From an uncultured Eggerthellaceae bacterium (GTDB lineage Bacteria; Actinomycetota; Coriobacteriia; Coriobacteriales; Eggerthellaceae), in contig CAKTUD010000001.1 in the NCBI GenBank assembly GCA_934617425.1, positions 248,001 to 312,000 on the forward strand: DNA of 64,000 nucleotides, read 5' to 3'. The notes under the pieces are model-generated. The model saw only the letters and a program-made list of their open reading frames with translations. It made no database searches and had not been told where the DNA came from. The position numbers and the translations under genes were made by a program. This document shows, piece by piece, positions 59,444 through 64,000 of the stretch. The first letter of the stretch is position 1; each line of letters begins with the position of its first letter.

Positions 59444-61255
59444 GTGAAACAAGAAAACATTCGCAACGTTGCCATCATCGCGCACGTCGACCATGGCAAA
59501 ACGACATTGGTCGATCGTCTTTTGTGGGCGTCGCACGTGTTTCGCGAGAATCAGTCGGTGCAAGAGCGCGTGCTCGATTCCAACGACCAGGAGCGCGAGC
59601 GCGGCATCACCATTTTGTCTAAGAACATCGCTATCGACTACAATGGCGTGAAAATCAACGTCATCGACACCCCGGGCCATGCCGATTTCGGCGGCGAGGT
59701 TGAGCGCGTCTTGAATATGGCTGACGGCGCCTTGCTCATCGTCGATGCTTACGAGGGTCCCAAACCCCAAACTCGTTTCGTTCTCTCCCATGCGCTCGAG
59801 CAGAATTTGCGCATCGTCGTCGTCGTCAACAAAATCGATCGCCCCAACGCCGACCCTGATGGCGCGGTCGATAAGGTTTTCGATTTAATGGTCGAGCTTG
59901 GCGCTAGCGATGAGCAACTCGACTTCCCTGTTATCTATGCTTCTGCGGTCAACGGCTATGCTCGTTATGCCTACGACGATGGCAACATGGACATGGTTCC
60001 GCTGCTCGACACCATTTTGAAGGAGATTCCTGCCCCCGATGTCGATGTTGACGCTCCGGTTGCCCTTCAGGTGTGCACGGTCGATCACAGCAGCTACGAA
60101 GGCCGCATCGGCATCGGGCGTTTGCATTCGGGCACGATGCACGAAAAAGAGCAGGTCGTCGTGGTAAAGGCGGATGGTACGCAGTACAACGCGCAGATTC
60201 GCAAGGTATACACGTTCGATAAGCTGGGCAAGGTCGAGGTTCCCGAAGCTCACGCCGGCGACATCATCGCCGTTATCGGCGTGGAAGACGCTGACATCGG
60301 CGATGTGATTACCGATCCCGAAAATCCCGTGGAGATGCCCCCCATTGCCGTTGAGGAACCCACGATGGCTATCGTTTTCGAGGCTTCTACCAGCCCGCTC
60401 GTTGGCCGCGAAGGCGATATTGTCGGCGGCCGTCAACTCAAAGAGCGCCTCATGCGCGAAAAGGAAAGCAACATCTCCATGCGCATCAACGAAACCGAAG
60501 ACCATTCGGGCGTTGAGGTTGCGGGCCGTGGCGTTTTGCATCTTTCCGTCCTCATGGAGACCATGCGTCGCGAAGGTTTCGAATTTCAAGTGGGACGTCC
60601 CCAGGTTGTTTACAAGATCGATGCCAACGGAAACAAGCTTGAGCCGATCGAAGAGGCGACGGTCGACGTTCCCAACGATTATTCCGGCAAAGCGATCGAG
60701 GTAATGGGCACCGCGGGCGGCATCATGGAGGATATGTCCTCCGATGAGAACACAACGCATCTTACGTTCAGCATTCCGTCGCGCGGTACCATGGGCCTAA
60801 AGACCAGAATCTTGAACGCCACGCATGGCGAGGCTATCTTGTTCCATCATTTCCGCGAGTACGGCCCGTATTCGGGCGAGATGGTGGGGCGCAAAAACGG
60901 ATGCATGATCGCCATGTCAACGGGCAAGGCTGTTGCGTATGCGCTTGATACGCTGCAAGAGCGCGGGCGTTTGTTCGTGGCTCCTGGCGACGAGTGCTAC
61001 GAGGGAATGATTGTCGGCGAGTCCGCCAAAGAAGGCGACATGGTCGTGAACGTCGAAAAGACCAAGAACCTGGGCAATCAACGTTCCTCTACCGCCGATA
61101 AGGCCATCCAGCTCACCCCCCCGCGCACCTTCACCTTGGAGGAAGCGCTGGAGTACATCGAGGACGACGAGCTGGTGGAAGTCACTCCCGAAAGCATCCG
61201 CATGCGCAAGCGTTTGCTTTCTGCAACCGATCGTCGAAAAGCTAACAAAAAGTAG
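59444..61255 (+). CDS. typA: Ribosome-associated GTPase TypA/BipA
   Basis: 603-residue translational GTPase involved in ribosome assembly and stress responses. G1 AHVDHGKTTLVD, switch RGITI, G3 DTPGHADFGGEVER, G4 NKIDRP; EF-Tu-like beta barrel, EF-G-like domains III and V (ESNISMRINETEDHSGVEVA) and the BipA-specific C-terminal domain with GLKTRILNATHGEA and KTKNLGNQRSS. Starts with GTG at 59444 after AAAGAAG. Followed by a terminator at 61296. Confidence 0.97.
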   Translation: MKQENIRNVAIIAHVDHGKTTLVDRLLWASHVFRENQSVQERVLDSNDQERERGITILSKNIAIDYNGVKINVIDTPGHADFGGEVERVLNMADGALLIVDAYEGPKPQTRFVLSHALEQNLRIVVVVNKIDRPNADPDGAVDKVFDLMVELGASDEQLDFPVIYASAVNGYARYAYDDGNMDMVPLLDTILKEIPAPDVDVDAPVALQVCTVDHSSYEGRIGIGRLHSGTMHEKEQVVVVKADGTQYNAQIRKVYTFDKLGKVEVPEAHAGDIIAVIGVEDADIGDVITDPENPVEMPPIAVEEPTMAIVFEASTSPLVGREGDIVGGRQLKERLMREKESNISMRINETEDHSGVEVAGRGVLHLSVLMETMRREGFEFQVGRPQVVYKIDANGNKLEPIEEATVDVPNDYSGKAIEVMGTAGGIMEDMSSDENTTHLTFSIPSRGTMGLKTRILNATHGEAILFHHFREYGPYSGEMVGRKNGCMIAMSTGKAVAYALDTLQERGRLFVAPGDECYEGMIVGESAKEGDMVVNVEKTKNLGNQRSSTADKAIQLTPPRTFTLEEALEYIEDDELVEVTPESIRMRKRLLSATDRRKANKK

Positions 61256-61295
61256 TCGTAGCGATAACAATAGTTCGTTCAATCTAACCGAAAAG

Positions 61296-61342
61296 AAGCG
61301 GGAGGTTTGGGGAAATCCGGGCTTCCCGCTTTGTTGTTTTGC
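61296..61342 (+). terminator. typA terminator
   Basis: AAGCGGGA (61296-61303) with TCCCGCTT (61324-61331), then TGTTGTTTTG; about 40 bases after the typA stop. Confidence 0.75.
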
Positions 61343-61487
61343 TATTTGTGAATCGAGTGTATCCGTATTGTGCAGCGTGCGTGCGGCCTTCGCGGCGTAT
61401 GCGAAAATCACAAACGATATCTCTGGTGCCGATAGTGCGCCTTTGGTTTGTGCTCAAACGTAACAGAAACGAAGGAATAGGGTTCTA

Positions 61488-62672
61488 ATGAGGTCATTTA
61501 AACTCGCGTCCGCCGTTGTGGCCGCCTGCCTCGCTGCAAGTTGCTTTGGTCTTGCGGCTTGTTCGGGCGCTAACGGCAAGGATGCCGTTGCCGCAACGGT
61601 GAACGACACCAAGATCCTCGAAAGTGATGTCACTTCGTCTATCGAGGCCATTCGCAGCAACTATGGACTCGACGATGACGATAGCTGGGGAAAGTTCCTC
61701 GCGCAGAATAGCATGACCCCCGAGAGCATCCGCAAGCAGATGATCGATTCGTACGTGAACCAAGCCCTCGCCGAGCAGGGCGCCGCCGACCGCGGCGTTA
61801 GCGTCGACGATAGCGAAGTTGATTCCTACGTGCAGACCATGAAGGCAAATTATTCGGGTGACGATGCCTGGAACAACGCTCTCAAGGAAGCTGGTTTCAC
61901 CGAAGATTCGTATCGCGAGCGCATCAAAGACTCGCTTCTTTCTCAGAAGCTCAGCCAGAGCTTTACCGATGCGGTTTCCGATGATTCGTTTTCTGACGAT
62001 ACGCTGAACAGCTACGCTTCTATGTATGCTTCGTATTTCAAGGGTGCAAAGAAGTCGTCGCATATCTTGTTTGCGGCCGATGACACCGAGACGGCGCAGA
62101 AGGTTCTCGATCAGATCAACGCTGGTGAGATTACCTTTGAGGATGCCGCTGAGCAATATTCCACCGACACTGGCAGCGCAAGCGATGGTGGCAATGTTGG
62201 CTGGGATAAGCTGAACTCTTTTGTCACCGAATACACCGACGCGCTTTCCGATTTAGATAAAGACCAGGTCAGTGGTTTGGTTACGAGTACCTATGGCATC
62301 CATATCATCAAATGCACCGATGTGTTCCAGCCTGCCGATGACGCAAACATCACTTACGTCGACTTGCCGAGCGAATTCCAAGACACTATCAAGAGCATGC
62401 TGAAGTCGAATCAGGGTCAAAGCGACTACAGCGATTGGCTTGCCGAGCAAAAAGAGAACGCTAACATCGTGATCAATGACATGCCTGAGAAAGTTTCCTA
62501 CAACGTTGATATGAGCAAGTATCAGGAGGACGCTTCCTCGAGCGACGATGCTTCTTCGGATGGCGACGGCTCTTCGGATGATGATGCAACCTCCGATGAG
62601 AGCGATGATTCAACCGCGGAGTCGAGTGATTCCGCGGCTTCCGATGAGGAATCTTCTTCCTCTTCGAACTAA
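61488..62672 (+). CDS. PrsA/SurA-type peptidyl-prolyl isomerase lipoprotein
   Basis: 394 residues. Lipoprotein signal peptide with lipobox GLAAC and Cys25. Then a SurA-N-like helical part (about 35-170) and a parvulin (PpiC) domain (about 190-275: SSHILFAADDTETAQKVLDQ, TFEDAAEQYSTDTGSASDGG, YGIHIIKC). The last 50 residues are low-complexity Ser/Asp. Probably anchored outside the cytoplasmic membrane, folding exported proteins. Followed by an ABC ATPase gene after 28 bases. Confidence 0.88.
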   Translation: MRSFKLASAVVAACLAASCFGLAACSGANGKDAVAATVNDTKILESDVTSSIEAIRSNYGLDDDDSWGKFLAQNSMTPESIRKQMIDSYVNQALAEQGAADRGVSVDDSEVDSYVQTMKANYSGDDAWNNALKEAGFTEDSYRERIKDSLLSQKLSQSFTDAVSDDSFSDDTLNSYASMYASYFKGAKKSSHILFAADDTETAQKVLDQINAGEITFEDAAEQYSTDTGSASDGGNVGWDKLNSFVTEYTDALSDLDKDQVSGLVTSTYGIHIIKCTDVFQPADDANITYVDLPSEFQDTIKSMLKSNQGQSDYSDWLAEQKENANIVINDMPEKVSYNVDMSKYQEDASSSDDASSDGDGSSDDDATSDESDDSTAESSDSAASDEESSSSSN

Positions 62673-62700
62673 TCGGGCGGTATCGACAAAAGGGCGAAAG

Positions 62701-63564
62701 ATGTCTGATTTCTCAAGTCTTGTTTCCGAAACCTGCGGCGCAAAAGCGTCGCAGGTTTCTTCTGCTTTAGCAAAGCAACCTTTTATCAAGCTGACCGACG
62801 CTGAGGTTGTGCGTCAGGGCCGCACCTTGCTTAAAGTGCCCGAATTCAGCTTGGCCGAAGGCGAGCATATTGCCATCCTAGGTCCTAACGGTGCGGGTAA
62901 ATCGACGTTCGTAAAGCTGATTACGCGCGAGATCATGCCGCTTTACCACGATATCCCGCCGGTTTTGTTTCGTGGCAACCCGCGTGCGACTTTGCTTGAT
63001 GTGCGCAAGGCTCTCGGCATTGTTTCGGCGACCATGCAAAAAGAGATATCGTTGCATCTACCCGTGCGCGATATCGTAGCCGGTGGCGTGACGGGTACGG
63101 TTGGCATACCTGTCACGGTGGCTGCGCGCGACGCTTTGCAAGCGCGCGAACGAGCAACGGCGGCTCTTGAGCTTTTAGGTATCCAGGATTTGGCCGACGA
63201 AGACGTGATGAACCTTTCCACCGGCCAAGCGCGCCGCGTGCTTATCGCCCGCGCGCTTATGCACAACCCTGATGCGCTTATATTTGACGAGCCTTGCACA
63301 GGGCTCGATCCCGAAGGCATGTTCTACGTGCGCCAGAGCATGCGCAAGCTTGCTGCCCAAGGCAAATCGATTGTGCTGGTCACGCATTATCCCGAAGACA
63401 TCATTCCTGAAATCAAGCGCATTTTGCTTATTCGCGATGGTGGTGTTTTCGCTGATGGTCTTAAGGAAGAAACGCTTACCGATGCGAAGATCAGCCAACT
63501 TTTCGGCATACCTGTGCAGATTAATTGTACTAACGGCTATTATTCGCTTGTGGCAGCTTACTAG
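62701..63564 (+). CDS. ABC transporter-type ATPase
   Basis: 287 residues. Walker A LGPNGAGKST, signature LSTGQARRV, Walker B ALIFDEPCTGLDPEG, switch LVTHYPEDI. It resembles single-domain ATPases of the ModF/YtrE-like group with an added N-terminal segment (about 1-40). No permease in the window, so it may be a soluble ABC protein or partner with genes elsewhere. AAGGGCGAAAG before the ATG. Follows the parvulin lipoprotein gene closely and may be co-transcribed. Confidence 0.85.
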   Translation: MSDFSSLVSETCGAKASQVSSALAKQPFIKLTDAEVVRQGRTLLKVPEFSLAEGEHIAILGPNGAGKSTFVKLITREIMPLYHDIPPVLFRGNPRATLLDVRKALGIVSATMQKEISLHLPVRDIVAGGVTGTVGIPVTVAARDALQARERATAALELLGIQDLADEDVMNLSTGQARRVLIARALMHNPDALIFDEPCTGLDPEGMFYVRQSMRKLAAQGKSIVLVTHYPEDIIPEIKRILLIRDGGVFADGLKEETLTDAKISQLFGIPVQINCTNGYYSLVAAY

Positions 63565-63615
63565 CTGTTATATACTACGTACTCGCTGCAAGCTAAATAT
63601 GCAGTTTACGGTAGC

Positions 63616-63707
63616 GGAGAGATGTCCGAGCTGGCCGAAGGAGCACGATTGGAAATCGTGTATACGTCAAAAGCGTATCTGGGGTTCGAATCCCCATCTC
63701 TCCGCCA
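63616..63707 (+). tRNA. tRNA-Ser(GGA)
   Basis: 92 bases with encoded CCA and long variable arm; acceptor GGAGAGA/TCTCTCC, anticodon loop TTGGAAA with anticodon GGA, T-loop GGTTCGAATCC. Confidence 0.94.
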
Positions 63708-63795
63708 GAATTTTCCGCCCGATGGTTTCCTGAGGGCGTTTTTGATAATTTAACAACCTTCGCGAAGCGCCAGGACATCGGTGCAAGCGAAAGAA

Positions 63796-63817
63796 GCCGC
63801 CGAACAGACCAGGCGGC
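63796..63817. repeat. Hairpin between the two tRNA-Ser genes
   Basis: GCCGCC (63796-63801) with GGCGGC (63812-63817). No clear T tract; may separate or process the two tRNAs. Confidence 0.4.
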
Positions 63818-63829
63818 ACCATCCCATGC

Positions 63830-63922
63830 GGAGGGGTGGCAGAGTGGTTGAATGCGGCGGTCTCGAAAACCGTTTTACCGGTATTCCCGGTAACGAGGGT
63901 TCGAATCCCTCCTCCTCCGCCA
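63830..63922 (+). tRNA. tRNA-Ser(CGA)
   Basis: 93 bases with encoded CCA and long variable arm; acceptor GGAGGGG/CTCCTCC with one G-U pair, anticodon loop CTCGAAA with anticodon CGA, T-loop GGTTCGAATCC. Confidence 0.94.
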
Positions 63923-63932
63923 GTTGAATTTT

Positions 63933-63955
63933 ACGCCCGCTATGCGGGCGTTTTT
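63933..63955 (+). terminator. Terminator after tRNA-Ser(CGA)
   Basis: ACGCCCGC-TAT-GCGGGCGT (63933-63951) followed by TTTTC. Confidence 0.9.
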
Positions 63956-63982
63956 CATATTGGCGACAATGAAAGGAACACC

Positions 63983-64000
63983 ATGGCTGATCGTGTTACC
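63983..64000 (+). CDS. Start of a gene cut by the window edge
   Basis: AAAGGAACACC followed by ATG and five more codons (MADRVT) to the last base. The ribosome site and position after a terminator suggest a real gene, but nothing can be said about its product. Confidence 0.4.

Overview
The window reads as the replication-origin region of a mid-GC member of the Actinomycetota class Coriobacteriia, most likely an Eggerthellales-type anaerobe. The support is indirect: the gene order rpmH-rnpA-yidD-yidC-jag-rsmG-parA-parB on one side of the origin and dnaA-dnaN-recF-dciA-gyrB-gyrA on the other; a gyrA / membrane protein / tRNA-Ile / tRNA-Ala order that resembles other Actinobacteria; anaerobe-type genes (2[4Fe-4S] ferredoxin, hypE/nikR, radical SAM protein); and cytoplasmic arylsulfotransferase (ASST)-like genes. 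The genus cannot be fixed from the sequence alone.

Left part (1-20 kb). The minus strand carries dnaK-grpE-dnaJ; dnaJ runs off the left edge. A HAD phosphatase follows. Positions 5.4-14.8 kb hold three related modules, each with a LysR-type regulator and an ASST-like beta-propeller protein, two of them with an SLC13/DASS-type anion transporter. Modules A and B look intact. Module C is a decayed transporter-ASST composite with frameshifts and deletions, although its regulator is intact. An MFS exporter, a small ferredoxin, a nickel operon (84-aa protein, nikR, hypE) and an unknown divergent gene follow.

Middle (19.5-38 kb). Orphan amino-acid-type ABC ATPase, TatD-like hydrolase, galE, a LytR-CpsA-Psr protein, a short HTH protein, phosphoglucomutase, a phosphoglycolate-phosphatase-like HAD, tRNA-Gly(CCC), a membrane M28-like protein with a huge acidic insert, a coiled membrane protein, an exonuclease-DinG fusion helicase, ddl and rlmN.

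Origin (38-56 kb). The parAB to rpmH cluster runs leftwards on the minus strand. An AT-rich rpmH-side region is followed on the plus strand by an unusual GHKL-ATPase/winged-helix gene, then dnaA, a second origin-like segment with DnaA boxes and DnaA-trio-like repeats, dnaN, recF, dciA, gyrB and gyrA. Nine near-perfect parS sites (TGTTTCACGTGAAACA) are spread over 10-55 kb. Several sit at the centre of much longer palindromes, two of which look like transcription terminators.

Right part (56-64 kb). CmpB-type membrane protein, tRNA-Ile and tRNA-Ala, a coproporphyrinogen-oxidase-like radical SAM protein, a J-domain membrane protein, typA, a parvulin-type lipoprotein, an ABC ATPase, two tRNA-Ser genes and the first six codons of another gene. 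Most of the window is housekeeping. The accessory or unusual parts are the ASST modules, the GHKL-wHTH gene next to dnaA, the parS-in-hairpin architecture and the structured dnaK leader.
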